A stretch of 64,000 nucleotides of DNA from Shewanella sp. MTB7. GTDB taxonomy: Bacteria; Pseudomonadota; Gammaproteobacteria; Enterobacterales; Shewanellaceae. The position numbers and the translations under genes are program-made. This document shows positions 1-8,052 of the stretch, piece after piece; the first letter of the stretch is position 1, and every line of letters begins with the position of its first letter. A model generated the notes under the pieces. It was not told the DNA's origin and ran no database searches. It worked only from the letters and a program-made list of their open reading frames with translations. The stretch lies in contig NZ_CP085636.1 of the NCBI RefSeq assembly GCF_027571385.1, positions 2,604,001 to 2,668,000 on the forward strand. Reading direction: 5' to 3'.

Positions 1-473
1 TATTGGGGATACCAACACCTGTTGTTATCACATTAATTATCGCTATTTTCTTATGGTTCTTTCTCAATTATACCGTGGGTGGTCGTTACTTTTATGCTGT
101 TGGCGGTAATGTTAAAGCCGCAAGACTTTCAGGCATCAATACCAAGTTGGTGTTATTTAGCACTTATGTTTTGTGTGCACTATTAGCCGCCATCAGTGGT
201 TTGTTATTAACCGCGCGTTTAGAAACGGGTGAGGCCAATATTGGTGCTTCGTTGCCACTTGAATCTATTGCTGCTTGTGTCATTGCTGGAGTGTCATTGC
301 GTGGTGGTGTTGGACGACTTCCTAGTGTGGTGATGGGCGCTTTGTTTATTGGTTTGATTCAAAACGGCATGAACTTGGCTAAGGTTGGATCATACTTTCA
401 AATTGTCGTCATTGGCGCACTGTTAATTATTGCCGTGCTCGCGGATCAATTTAGACAAAGAATGGGGAATTGA
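1..473 (+). CDS. ABC transporter permease, ribose/sugar type (C-terminal part, 5' truncated by window edge)
   Basis: The reading frame is open to the first base, so the gene begins outside the window. The visible 156 residues contain about four hydrophobic membrane segments and the stretch GGRYFYAVGGNVKAARLSGI, which is typical of the BPD_transp_2 permeases (RbsC/XylH/AraH family). These form the inner-membrane channel of sugar-type ABC importers and work with an ATPase and a periplasmic binding protein, neither visible here. The stop codon TGA abuts the next start, so the gene is in one operon with the LamB/YcsF-carboxylase genes. The substrate cannot be read from the sequence; the operon suggests an amide or lactam rather than a sugar, but that is inference. 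Confidence 0.85.
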   Translation, partial: LGIPTPVVITLIIAIFLWFFLNYTVGGRYFYAVGGNVKAARLSGINTKLVLFSTYVLCALLAAISGLLLTARLETGEANIGASLPLESIAACVIAGVSLRGGVGRLPSVVMGALFIGLIQNGMNLAKVGSYFQIVVIGALLIIAVLADQFRQRMGN

Positions 474-475
474 TG

Positions 476-1216
476 ATGACTGTTGAAATTAATTGCGACA
501 TGGGTGAAGGCTTTGGCTTATATAAGTTAGCCAATGACGAAGAGTTAATGGATTTGATTACTGCGGCGAATGTTGCTTGTGGCTTTCATGCATCAGATCC
601 TGTGATTATGCATAAAACCGTTTTATTGGCTAAAGCACATGGTGTAAAAGTTGGTGCTCATCCCTCTTATCCAGATAAACAAGGTTTCGGTCGTCGTTTT
701 ATTGAGTTGAGCTGTGAGGAGTTACGTTCAGATCTCATCTACCAAATAGGGGCGCTAAAAGGATTTTTAGAAACGTTAAACATGCCGTTAAACCACATTA
801 AACCCCACGGTGCCTTATATGGTCGAGCAGCGGTTGATGAGGATACAGCTGGTGTACTATGTGATGTAGCACAAAAATTTAATGTTCCCATTTACGGCAT
901 GTCAGGCACCGTTTTAGAACGAGCTTGCCGCCAGCATAAAGTTGAGTTTGTTGCTGAGTTCTATGCTGATCTCGATTATGGCGATAAGGGCCAATTAATT
1001 ATTACTCGAGAACATCATCATATCGATCCAGAACAGGTAAGAGAAAAGATGGAACGGGTTTTACATGATGGGACCGTTAGTTCAATTAACGGCATTGTAA
1101 TACCGATCAAAATTCAGAGTGTTTGTATTCATTCAGATACCCCAAATGCGAAAGAGATCGGACAGGTGGTTAGTCAGACTGTTAAACATTTTCAATATAA
1201 TAAGAGTGTCTTATGA
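476..1216 (+). CDS. pxpA: LamB/YcsF family protein, 5-oxoprolinase subunit A-like
   Basis: The protein has 246 residues, the usual size of PxpA. It carries the family signatures VEINCDMGEGFG at the N-terminus, ACGFHASDP, GAHPSYPDKQGFGRR, HIKPHGALY and the C-terminal VCIHSDTPNA. In E. coli PxpA works with PxpBC to open 5-oxoproline with ATP; the family has a TIM-like barrel fold. There are start codons at 470 (TTG), 473 and 476; GGGGA at 464-468 best serves the ATG at 476. The 3' end overlaps the next gene by ATGA. Next to a biotin carboxylase and biotin carrier, the protein may hydrolyse a carboxylated amide or lactam instead of acting as a classical oxoprolinase. That change of role is inference. 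Confidence 0.9.
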   Translation: MTVEINCDMGEGFGLYKLANDEELMDLITAANVACGFHASDPVIMHKTVLLAKAHGVKVGAHPSYPDKQGFGRRFIELSCEELRSDLIYQIGALKGFLETLNMPLNHIKPHGALYGRAAVDEDTAGVLCDVAQKFNVPIYGMSGTVLERACRQHKVEFVAEFYADLDYGDKGQLIITREHHHIDPEQVREKMERVLHDGTVSSINGIVIPIKIQSVCIHSDTPNAKEIGQVVSQTVKHFQYNKSVL

Positions 1217-2577
1217 AAACAAAAATAAATAAATTACTCGTGGCTAACCGTGGTGAGATTGCTTGTAGAGTCATACGCGCCGCGAAATCAATGGGTATAT
1301 TGACCGTTGCAATATACTCAGAAGCAGATCTTGGTTCTTTACATTGTGAACTTGCAGATGAAGCCTTTTGTGTTGGACCAGCATCCCCTAAAGAGAGTTA
1401 CCTGCACCAACAAACGATATTGGATGTGGCGTTGTCGGCAAATGTAGATGCTATTCATCCAGGCTACGGCTTTTTAGCAGAAAACAGTGGCTTTGCTCGT
1501 AAAGTTGTCGGCGAGAACATGTTGTGGATTGGTCCGAGCCCTGATTGTATAGATGCGATGGGTGATAAAGACAGCGCACGTCAGTTAGCCAAAGCGGCTA
1601 ATGTTCCGGTGCTGCCAGGTACCGATAGATTCACCATTGATGAGCATCCCGATTTACTTGGGCTTGCGAGTGAGATTGGCTTTCCATTACTTGTCAAAGC
1701 AACGGCTGGGGGGGGAGGGATTGGAATGAAGCTAGTGACCGATCCTACCAAGTTAACAGAAGTGGTCGAATCAACGGCTAATCTAGCAGAACAAGCATTC
1801 GGAGATGGAACCTTGTACCTTGAACGCTATGTGGCTAATGCAAGGCATATAGAGATTCAAATATTCGGTTTCGGTCATGGTAAAGCAATTCATCTACATG
1901 AACGAGAGTGCAGCATTCAGAGACGATTTCAAAAAATTATCGAAGAGTCTCCAGCCCCAAATCTAAGGGTTGATGTTGTTGCGAATATGGCTATTGCGGC
2001 AGTAAGTTTAGCTCAGCATCAAAACTATCAAGGGGCTGGCACGGTTGAATTTGTACTGGATGCTGATACGCAAAAGTTTTATTTCTTGGAGATGAATACA
2101 CGTATTCAAGTCGAACACCCTGTGACTGAAATGGTGACCGGTCGTGATTTAGTCAAAATGCAGATCAGCCAATCAGAGGGAACACAAGTCGTTATCACAC
2201 AAGATGAGATAATCACCACTGGGGCTGCAATTGAATGCCGTTTGTATGCCGAAGACCCAAGCTTTCATTTTATCCCCTCACCAGGAGAACTGTGTGAATT
2301 TACTATTGGCGTGAATGAAAATGCCCGTATTGATACCGGTTATAGGGTCGGTGATAGCGTCACGATTCATTATGATCCTATGTTAGCTAAATTGGTTGTC
2401 TGGGGAGTAGATCGTAGTCAAGCCATTAATGAAATGAAGAGCTTGCTTAAACAATCTACTGTTAAGGGAGTTAAAAATAATATTGCTTTTCTACTGGCAA
2501 CACTGAAACACCCCCAGTTTATTGATGGCATGATTTCAACTCACTTTGTAGATGAACATTTAAATGATCTTATTTAG
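1213..2577 (+). CDS. Biotin carboxylase (AccC-like, operon paralogue)
   Basis: This 454-residue ATP-grasp enzyme carboxylates biotin on a carrier protein using bicarbonate and ATP. It shows the N-terminal LLVANRGEIACRVIRAAKSM, the glycine-rich ATP loop KATAGGGGIGMK, the motif HERECSIQRRFQKIIEESP and EMNTRIQVEHPVTEM near the active site. Its length matches AccC. It is probably not the housekeeping acetyl-CoA carboxylase subunit: the neighbours are PxpA/B/C-type genes and a 71-residue carrier, and the C-terminal part is more divergent. The glycine loop is written with eight consecutive G (1708-1715). The gene overlaps the previous one by 4 nt, consistent with translational coupling. Confidence 0.93.
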   Translation: MKTKINKLLVANRGEIACRVIRAAKSMGILTVAIYSEADLGSLHCELADEAFCVGPASPKESYLHQQTILDVALSANVDAIHPGYGFLAENSGFARKVVGENMLWIGPSPDCIDAMGDKDSARQLAKAANVPVLPGTDRFTIDEHPDLLGLASEIGFPLLVKATAGGGGIGMKLVTDPTKLTEVVESTANLAEQAFGDGTLYLERYVANARHIEIQIFGFGHGKAIHLHERECSIQRRFQKIIEESPAPNLRVDVVANMAIAAVSLAQHQNYQGAGTVEFVLDADTQKFYFLEMNTRIQVEHPVTEMVTGRDLVKMQISQSEGTQVVITQDEIITTGAAIECRLYAEDPSFHFIPSPGELCEFTIGVNENARIDTGYRVGDSVTIHYDPMLAKLVVWGVDRSQAINEMKSLLKQSTVKGVKNNIAFLLATLKHPQFIDGMISTHFVDEHLNDLI

Positions 2578-2586
2578 GAGATGAAG

Positions 2587-3456
2587 ATGATATACCCAGA
2601 AGCAAAATTTTCTCCAGGTGGAGATCGCTATATTCTTGTGGAATTTGGCAATGAAATGAATTTAGAGTTGAATTTTTTAGGCCAAGGCTTGGGTGCCGTG
2701 ATCAAGCAATCTACTATCAAGGGGGTCATAGAAACAGCGCCAGCATTCGCTTCAATTCTAGTGTACTACGATCCAGATTTGATTGGTTATCACGATTTAG
2801 TCAGAGAATTATCATCACTGATTAATGGGCTCGGCTCAATTGAAGAGATAGAACTGCCCAGTCGGCTGTTTTATTTGCCTTGCTGTTATCTAGACCCTTG
2901 GACTCGTGAGTGTGTTGAAGACTACCAAGAAAAAATTCATGCTAAGCAATTAGATCCAGAGTTGGTGGCAGAGTTAAATGGCCTGAGTGACGTGGATGAA
3001 CTGGTGCGGGTTCATTCAGGTACTGAATATTGGGTAGCCTCTTTAGGTTTCTGGCCAGGACTGCCCTTTATGATGCCTCTGGATCCAAGATGTCGCTTAA
3101 CGGCGCCTAAGTACAATCCTCCACGGACTTGGACACCGCAAGGAGCGGTTGGAATGGGAGGGGCATCGACAGCCATTTATCCCGTTTCAACCCCTGGCGG
3201 CTATCAAATTTTTGGACGAACTCCTGTGCCTATTTGGGACACACAAGCTAGTTTCCCTGAGTTTGAACAGAGTATCTGTTTATTTAAGCCTGGAGATCGA
3301 GTCAAGTTTGTGCCAATTAGTGAGCAAGAGTTTATTGATATAGAGAAAAGAGTGGCTGATAAAAGTTATGTATACAACGTAGTGGATTATCAAAAATTTT
3401 CTGTGAGTCAGTATAAAAATTGGTTGAACTCCATTGATACAGATAAACGATTCTAG
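2587..3456 (+). CDS. Carboxyltransferase domain protein, PxpB/KipI (allophanate hydrolase subunit 1) type
   Basis: The protein has 289 residues, clearly longer than E. coli PxpB (about 218). It carries the AHS1-family core: SLGFWPGLPFMMPLD, PPRTWTPQGAVGMGG and STPGGYQIFGRTPVPIWD. The insert with DPWTREC and VRVHSGTEYWVA is, from memory, typical of relatives sitting beside biotin carboxylases. In urea carboxylase this domain forms the N-terminal half of the carboxyltransferase active site. AGGAG at 2576-2580 touches a first ATG at 2581, so the ATG at 2587 (6-nt spacing) is preferred. A role as half of a split carboxyltransferase with the next gene is inferred. Confidence 0.85.
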   Translation: MIYPEAKFSPGGDRYILVEFGNEMNLELNFLGQGLGAVIKQSTIKGVIETAPAFASILVYYDPDLIGYHDLVRELSSLINGLGSIEEIELPSRLFYLPCCYLDPWTRECVEDYQEKIHAKQLDPELVAELNGLSDVDELVRVHSGTEYWVASLGFWPGLPFMMPLDPRCRLTAPKYNPPRTWTPQGAVGMGGASTAIYPVSTPGGYQIFGRTPVPIWDTQASFPEFEQSICLFKPGDRVKFVPISEQEFIDIEKRVADKSYVYNVVDYQKFSVSQYKNWLNSIDTDKRF

Positions 3457-3465
3457 GGGCGAATG

Positions 3466-4443
3466 ATGATTGAAGTTATAAAAGGTGGTTTAGAAACGTC
3501 TATTCAAGATTATCCTGGGCGAATTGGTTTTTGGAACCAAGGATTTCCACAGTCTGGTCCGATGGATTCCTGGTCGTTTAGGTTAGCCAATTTATTGGTG
3601 GGTAATGATGTTGGGGTTGCAGGGTTAGAGTGTCAATTGATTGGGCCAAGCTTAAAGTTTACAGATGACCGGGTTATCGCTGTGACGGGAGCCAATATGT
3701 CACCAACGGTTAATGGTGTTGCGGTTGCAATGTGGCAAAGCATTCAAGTTAAGTCTGGCGATGTGCTTACTTTGCCATTTGCCTCTAGTGGAGCACGCAG
3801 CTATATCGCCATTTCAGGAGGCATCGACAGTAAACCTTGGTTGGGATCTCAATCTACGTTCACTAAAGCAGGAGTGGGTGGCATTACTGGTTATGCGATA
3901 AAGGATGGAGACTGCTTGCCTTTGGCTGACAAAGCAGAAGTGATCCCTTGTCAGGTTAAACCAGAATGTATGCCAGCGTTATCGAAAGATAAAACATGGG
4001 AGATAGAGGTGGTAGCGGGCCCTAATGATGATTGGATTGATCAAGCGGGCCAGCAACGATTTTTAGACATTGAATGGGTGCTTTCAGCTAAAAGCGATCG
4101 CACTGGCTTTCGCTTAGATGGACCTGATTGGACCTTTACGAATAAAGCACATAACAAAGCCCCTGAACATGGTAGTGAACCGTCCAATATTATTGATCAT
4201 GGTTATCCTTTAGGGGCGATAAACCTTGCAGGGCAAACACCGATAATTCTAGTGAGTGATGGCCCAAGTATGGGAGGATTTATTAATCCTTATACGGTTA
4301 TTTCGGCGGCATTCTGGAAGTTGGCGCAATCGCGACCAGGTGATCGATATCGATTCAAACAGGTGAGTGTCGAAGAAGCGCAAGATTTACGTCGAGTATT
4401 AGATAAGAAGTGCCAAATGAGCAGTTTAACCCATTTAATATAA
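3466..4443 (+). CDS. Biotin-dependent carboxyltransferase, PxpC/KipA (allophanate hydrolase subunit 2) type
   Basis: The 325-residue protein matches the AHS2 family: IEVIKGGLETSIQDYPGR at the N-terminus, FWNQGFPQSGPMDSWSFRLAN, VTGANMSPTVNG, SYIAISGGID and the C-terminal LVSDGPSMGGFINPYTVI. In E. coli PxpC partners PxpB; in urea carboxylase the equivalent domain is the C-terminal half of the carboxyltransferase. Two ATG codons occur at 3463 and 3466; the GGGG at 3456-3459 favours the second. The gap to the previous gene is only a few bases, so co-expression is likely. The substrate is unknown; an amide nitrogen acceptor such as a lactam or urea derivative is expected from the family. Confidence 0.87.
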   Translation: MIEVIKGGLETSIQDYPGRIGFWNQGFPQSGPMDSWSFRLANLLVGNDVGVAGLECQLIGPSLKFTDDRVIAVTGANMSPTVNGVAVAMWQSIQVKSGDVLTLPFASSGARSYIAISGGIDSKPWLGSQSTFTKAGVGGITGYAIKDGDCLPLADKAEVIPCQVKPECMPALSKDKTWEIEVVAGPNDDWIDQAGQQRFLDIEWVLSAKSDRTGFRLDGPDWTFTNKAHNKAPEHGSEPSNIIDHGYPLGAINLAGQTPIILVSDGPSMGGFINPYTVISAAFWKLAQSRPGDRYRFKQVSVEEAQDLRRVLDKKCQMSSLTHLI

Positions 4444-4500
4444 AACGATCCGTTAACGGCTTAAAATATTGGTAAGTCTGTAAATTTAAGGAGATAAATA

Positions 4501-4716
4501 ATGGCACAACAAGTTGAAGTTAAGATCCCTGGCAGTGTATGGAAAGTGCTGGTGGAAGTTGGAGATAAAGTCGAGGCGGGAGATGTACTGTTTATTCTCG
4601 AGGTGATGAAAACTGAAGTGCCTCATGAGGCGCCTATTGCTGGCGAAATAACCAAAATATTTATTGGGGAAGGCAGTATTGTTGATGCTCAAGATCCAGC
4701 TATAGAGATCAGTTAG
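4501..4716 (+). CDS. Biotin/lipoyl carrier protein (BCCP-like, single domain)
   Basis: This 71-residue protein consists only of a biotinyl domain: GSVWKVLVEVGDKVEAGD, then ILEVMKTEVPHEAP with Lys37 as the predicted biotin acceptor, then the second half GEITKIFIGEGSIVDA. The acceptor motif is VMKT instead of the commoner AMKM. It lacks the N-terminal arm of the housekeeping AccB. The ribosome binding site AAGGAG is excellent. It closes the operon and would shuttle carboxybiotin between the upstream biotin carboxylase and the PxpB/PxpC-type carboxyltransferase. No intrinsic terminator is evident after it. Confidence 0.92.
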   Translation: MAQQVEVKIPGSVWKVLVEVGDKVEAGDVLFILEVMKTEVPHEAPIAGEITKIFIGEGSIVDAQDPAIEIS

Positions 4717-5025
4717 CGCTAGTGTAGAGCATATTTTTGTAAGCCTTATTAATCTTCTAAAAGTGAATATAATAAAAATCGTTAACAGATGAAAGAGCAA
4801 GCCGTCGCCTAAGTGTTCAGACTAACAAATAGGCATTTGTTCTTTGATTGATTAACCTCTTCAGTCTCTTCCCCCTAGAACCTATCAGGTCTGATGCCAT
4901 TTTGTACATTAAAGAGCTTAAATTTGCCTGTTTGTTATATAGATCTGTATTACTCTGTTTACTCATTTGAATGTGTGTTATTTTTCACGGCTTTTTATTT
5001 GGCTATTTCACTTTGAGGCACTTTA
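4717..5025. other. Intergenic region between carboxylase operon and yegD
   Basis: I see no convincing gene, hairpin terminator or strong sigma70 promoter. The only weak promoter-like string is TTGCCT at 4924-4929 followed by AT-rich sequence. The yegD promoter presumably lies here. Confidence 0.4.
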
Positions 5026-6399
5026 ATGTTTGTTGGTTTTGATTATGGTAGTGCAAATTGCGCCATTGGTGTCATGGAAGATAATGAGGTGAGATTACTG
5101 CCCTTGGCAGCTGGCTCTAACTATTTAACGTCGACTCTCTATGCCTTAGACAGGGAGTTGATCGCTGAGGCTGTGTATCAACAGATGCCAAGCGAGCTAA
5201 AAGCGGATTACGCAAAGGCTCGTGCAGCACAGCTTACGCGCGCTCGAAATGCCCGTAGGGAATTAGATTTAGAGCCAAACGAACAAGTGGTCTTTGTTGG
5301 AGAACAGGCGGTTAACGCGTATTTGGAGATGCCGGAAGAGGGGTTTTATGTCCGTTCACCTAAATCTTTTTTAGGGGCGACAGGACTTAGAGCTGAGCAA
5401 GTTGCCCTGTTTGAAGATATTGTCACCATGATGATGTTGCATATCAAGCAGCAGGCTGAATCTATTGATGGTTTAAACCGTAAAGGAGCTATCACGCATG
5501 CAGTGATTGGTCGTCCGGTCAACTTTCAAGGGATCGGCGGTGAAGAGAGTAATCAACAGGCCGAAACGATATTGCGACTCGCTGCCAAGCGTGCGGGTTT
5601 TATTGATGTCGATTTTCTGTTTGAACCGTTAGCTGCAGGTATGGATTTTGAGTCAAGCTTGACCGAAGACAAGATTGTGTTGGTGGTCGATGTCGGCGGT
5701 GGTACAACGGATTGCTCTGTGGTTAAAATGGGACCATCCCATGTAGCATCAAAGGATAGAAGCCAAGATTTTCTCGGCCATAGCGGTCAACGGGTCGGTG
5801 GTAACGATCTTGATATCGCTTTATCGATGAAGGCTTTTATGTCACATTTAGGCCTAGGTTGTCATATGCTCAATGGATTGCCGGTTCCGAGTAAACCTTT
5901 CTGGAACGCGGTGGCAGTCAATGATATCAGTGCACAACGTGATTTTTCATCACTCAATTCTCGCAGGACAATTGAAGCGCTAATTAAAGAGGCTAAGCGT
6001 CCAGAGTTGCTCGAACGTCTGCTAAAAGTGCAGAAAGAGCAATTGGGTTACCGTATTGTACGCAGTGCTGAGCAGATAAAAATTAGCTTATCAGAGGTGG
6101 AGTCAGTGACGACAAACCTAGATTATGTTTGTCCACATCTTGATGCTGAAGTTACTCAAGCGCTATTTAAAGAGGCGATTGAATTGCCGAGCGCCAAAAT
6201 AGAGGCTTTGATGAAACAGGCATTGGCAACAGCTGGCGTGATGCCTGATGTTATTTATGTCACTGGCGGCACAGCAAGAAGCCCTGCTATATACGATAAG
6301 ATTGCCGCTATGCATCCCGAAACGCCTATTGTCGTCGGAGATCACTTTGGTAGTGTTACAGCAGGACTAACGCGTTGGGCACAAAAGGTGTTTGCTTAG
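5026..6399 (+). CDS. yegD: Hsp70-family molecular chaperone YegD
   Basis: The 457-residue protein is an actin-fold ATPase with the Hsp70 nucleotide-binding signatures: phosphate-1 loop VGFDYGSANCAIGV at residues 3-16, VIGRPVNFQG, phosphate-2 loop VVDVGGGTTDCSVV and adenosine motif YVTGGTARSPAI near the C-terminus. It lacks an Hsp70 substrate-binding domain, as expected for the YegD group, which is about 450 residues long. It is predicted cytosolic; its client is not known. It stands as a single transcription unit after a 309-bp gap. Confidence 0.92.
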   Translation: MFVGFDYGSANCAIGVMEDNEVRLLPLAAGSNYLTSTLYALDRELIAEAVYQQMPSELKADYAKARAAQLTRARNARRELDLEPNEQVVFVGEQAVNAYLEMPEEGFYVRSPKSFLGATGLRAEQVALFEDIVTMMMLHIKQQAESIDGLNRKGAITHAVIGRPVNFQGIGGEESNQQAETILRLAAKRAGFIDVDFLFEPLAAGMDFESSLTEDKIVLVVDVGGGTTDCSVVKMGPSHVASKDRSQDFLGHSGQRVGGNDLDIALSMKAFMSHLGLGCHMLNGLPVPSKPFWNAVAVNDISAQRDFSSLNSRRTIEALIKEAKRPELLERLLKVQKEQLGYRIVRSAEQIKISLSEVESVTTNLDYVCPHLDAEVTQALFKEAIELPSAKIEALMKQALATAGVMPDVIYVTGGTARSPAIYDKIAAMHPETPIVVGDHFGSVTAGLTRWAQKVFA

Positions 6400-6470
6400 C
6401 CTTTGTTTGAACAGGATGTTAGCTCGCTTTTGGGCTAAATGATAACAATTCACTTTATTAAGGACGAGAG

Positions 6471-6965
6471 ATGAAAGGTCTTAAATGGGTAACAAAGCTG
6501 TCGCTAGCCGTTTTAGTGTTAATGGGCCTTAGTGCCTGCGGTGGCGACGATGTGGGTAAAATCAGCCTAGGTCTGTTCACCACTAAAGATGTGATTATCG
6601 ATGCCAAACACGATCCTAAAATCCCGGGGGTAACCTGCCATATTAGTCGCATTGAAGCCAATCTAAGCTTGGCAGATCCTTCTGACATGAGTATCTCTTG
6701 TCGTCAAACAGCTCCTATTACCGCTGCTGAAATTGCCAATATTGATAAAAGTAAGAATGGTGAGATAGTCTTTAAGCAGTCACTGAGTGTGCTATTTAAA
6801 AGCTTAAAAGTTCGCCGTATTTATGATGCAGAAAATCAAACCTTACTTTATCTTTCTTACTCGACCAAAGAGACTAATGGCAGTCATAAACACGCGTTAT
6901 CAACTGTTCCTCTTTATGGAACTGGAGCTTGGATAAAAGGAGGAGTGCCTGAAGGCGTTAACTAA
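6471..6965 (+). CDS. creA: CreA family lipoprotein
   Basis: The 164-residue protein begins with a lipoprotein signal peptide ending in the lipobox LSAC (Cys23), so it is exported and lipidated. The body matches CreA: DPKIPGVTCHISRIEANLSL, MSISCRQTAPI, EIVFKQSLSVLFKSLKVRRI and a hydrophobic strand LLYLSYSTK. CreA is a conserved periplasmic protein of unknown function. The E. coli protein has a cleavable signal, whereas the Cys after LSA here argues for lipid anchoring. The start has the ribosome binding site AGGA about 8 nt upstream. Confidence 0.85.
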   Translation: MKGLKWVTKLSLAVLVLMGLSACGGDDVGKISLGLFTTKDVIIDAKHDPKIPGVTCHISRIEANLSLADPSDMSISCRQTAPITAAEIANIDKSKNGEIVFKQSLSVLFKSLKVRRIYDAENQTLLYLSYSTKETNGSHKHALSTVPLYGTGAWIKGGVPEGVN

Positions 6966-7036
6966 TCTTTTAGAATCACTCTTTTTGTCACTCATCAACA
7001 TCGAGTTTTATATGAATAATAAAATAAGGTGAGTCG

Positions 7037-7150
7037 ATGAAGCGTATTTTGATCATAGGTTAAAGTTGCAGCAGAGCGTTGGATTATCGATGGCAACGAC
7101 TCTATTGCTTGAGATATATTTTAGCCTCGTACTACGATCATTATTTAGCA
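7037..7150 (+). pseudogene. Remnant of a P-loop nucleotide kinase-like gene (FlaR/adenylate-kinase-like)
   Basis: A well-placed AAGGTGAG precedes an ATG that encodes only MKRILIIG before a stop at 7061-7063. In another frame the next bases (7065-7109) read VAAERWIIDGNDSIA. MKxILIIG followed later by RWIIDGNYS is how I remember small P-loop proteins annotated as FlaR or adenylate-kinase-like; the Walker A loop between them is missing here. A further frame around 7131-7148 reads PRTTII, resembling the RADTIIF segment of the same family. This looks like a gene broken by a deletion and frameshifts. The similarity is from memory and the pieces are short, so the call is tentative. Confidence 0.4.
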
Positions 7151-7328
7151 GAGCTACTCGTTTTTTCTTGTACTGTACTGCGCTTTTACTCGATTAACTT
7201 ATCGAGCATTGACGATAAAATTTTGTTTGCGAGAAACATTGCACCAATAAGTATCGTTATAGAATTCCCATTCATTTTTTTAATGGTCATATAAATCCCT
7301 AAATAATATATTAGGGAAGTATGAATGA

Positions 7329-7610
7329 CTATTCATTCATTACTTTATCCATATTATCTACTAACCAAAGAGCAAATTCAGGTTCGTGAGGACATATTAC
7401 AACGATACTTTTCATAAATTCATTTTGTGATATTTCATTCTGTATAAAACGATGAACTACTCGATCAATTGAGGTTTTTCTCTGTTCGTTTTTAATACAG
7501 TCTATGTCGTATTTAGCATCTACAGCTGAATAATCAATATCTGCAGTAGGTAATATCGTCGAACAACCTAGCACTGTCATGCTTGAAAAAAGTACAGCTA
7601 TTGCTTTCAT
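7329..7610 (-). CDS. Small putative lipoprotein, unknown function
   Basis: The 93-residue product begins MKAIAVLFSSMTVLGC, a short signal peptide ending in a lipobox-like VLGC, so it is predicted to be an exported lipoprotein. The mature part has two further Cys residues (in DIDCIKNEQ and VVICPHEP) that could form a disulfide in the periplasm. I do not recognise the family. The ATG at 7610 is preferred to the GTG at 7616 because AGGA lies 9 nt upstream of the ATG. It is an isolated gene in an AT-rich, gene-poor patch beside the broken P-loop gene. Confidence 0.6.
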   Translation of the reverse strand: MKAIAVLFSSMTVLGCSTILPTADIDYSAVDAKYDIDCIKNEQRKTSIDRVVHRFIQNEISQNEFMKSIVVICPHEPEFALWLVDNMDKVMNE

Positions 7611-7616
7611 TAACAC

Positions 7617-7989
7617 TATTCCTAATCATTGCTCACAATGTTAAACAGGCGACAGTTTTCATTTTTTCTAAAATGTATATACATACATTCAGTATTTAGA
7701 ATAAAGAAAACAGATAGACTGTTTCAATCCATTAATGAATTTCCTTATTTTTACATAAAAATATACTTCAGACTAGAAAATTAAATATTTATTACAAGTT
7801 GACATCTTTGTTGGCTATTTGTCGCGCCTTATCTCGATGCTGTCAATTCATTAACATTGTTGGTGTTGTGTCAGTAAGTGGTTGAGGTAAATAAAAATAC
7901 AATCAGTGATATATTTATAATAGATGTCGAGTTTTAGAAGAGATAAATACTAGTAATAGATATGTTGGTGGTCATTAAGTTTAAATATG
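7617..7989. other. AT-rich intergenic region
   Basis: No coding sequence or RNA gene is evident. A short palindrome ATGTATATACAT lies about 65 bp upstream of the small lipoprotein start and may belong to its promoter region; I could not assign it to a known regulator. Confidence 0.4.
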
Positions 7990-8021
7990 AAAAAGCCAGT
8001 AGTTTTTCGTTACTGGCTTTA
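7990..8021 (-). terminator. Intrinsic terminator of metG
   Basis: On the minus strand AAAGCCAGTA and TACTGGCTTT pair across a short A-rich loop and are followed by a run of five U. It lies about 30 bp after the metG stop. Confidence 0.85.
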
Positions 8022-8052
8022 GACTATTAATCAGATGTAATTAAATAGTGAT

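Noticed and set aside
1708..1715. G8 run in the biotin carboxylase gene as a phase-variable tract
   Set aside because: It encodes the invariant glycine loop of the ATP-grasp site, so the run is explained by the protein.
4486..4800. 104-codon minus-strand frame
   Set aside because: Covers the biotin carrier gene antisense and has low-complexity, Phe-rich composition.
7079..7294. 71-codon plus-strand frame from TTG
   Set aside because: Begins inside the P-loop gene remnant, has no ribosome binding site and no recognisable motif; probably chance opening in AT-rich decayed DNA.
7674..7685. ATGTATATACAT as a LexA (SOS) box
   Set aside because: It lacks the CTG...CAG outer bases required by the gammaproteobacterial LexA consensus.
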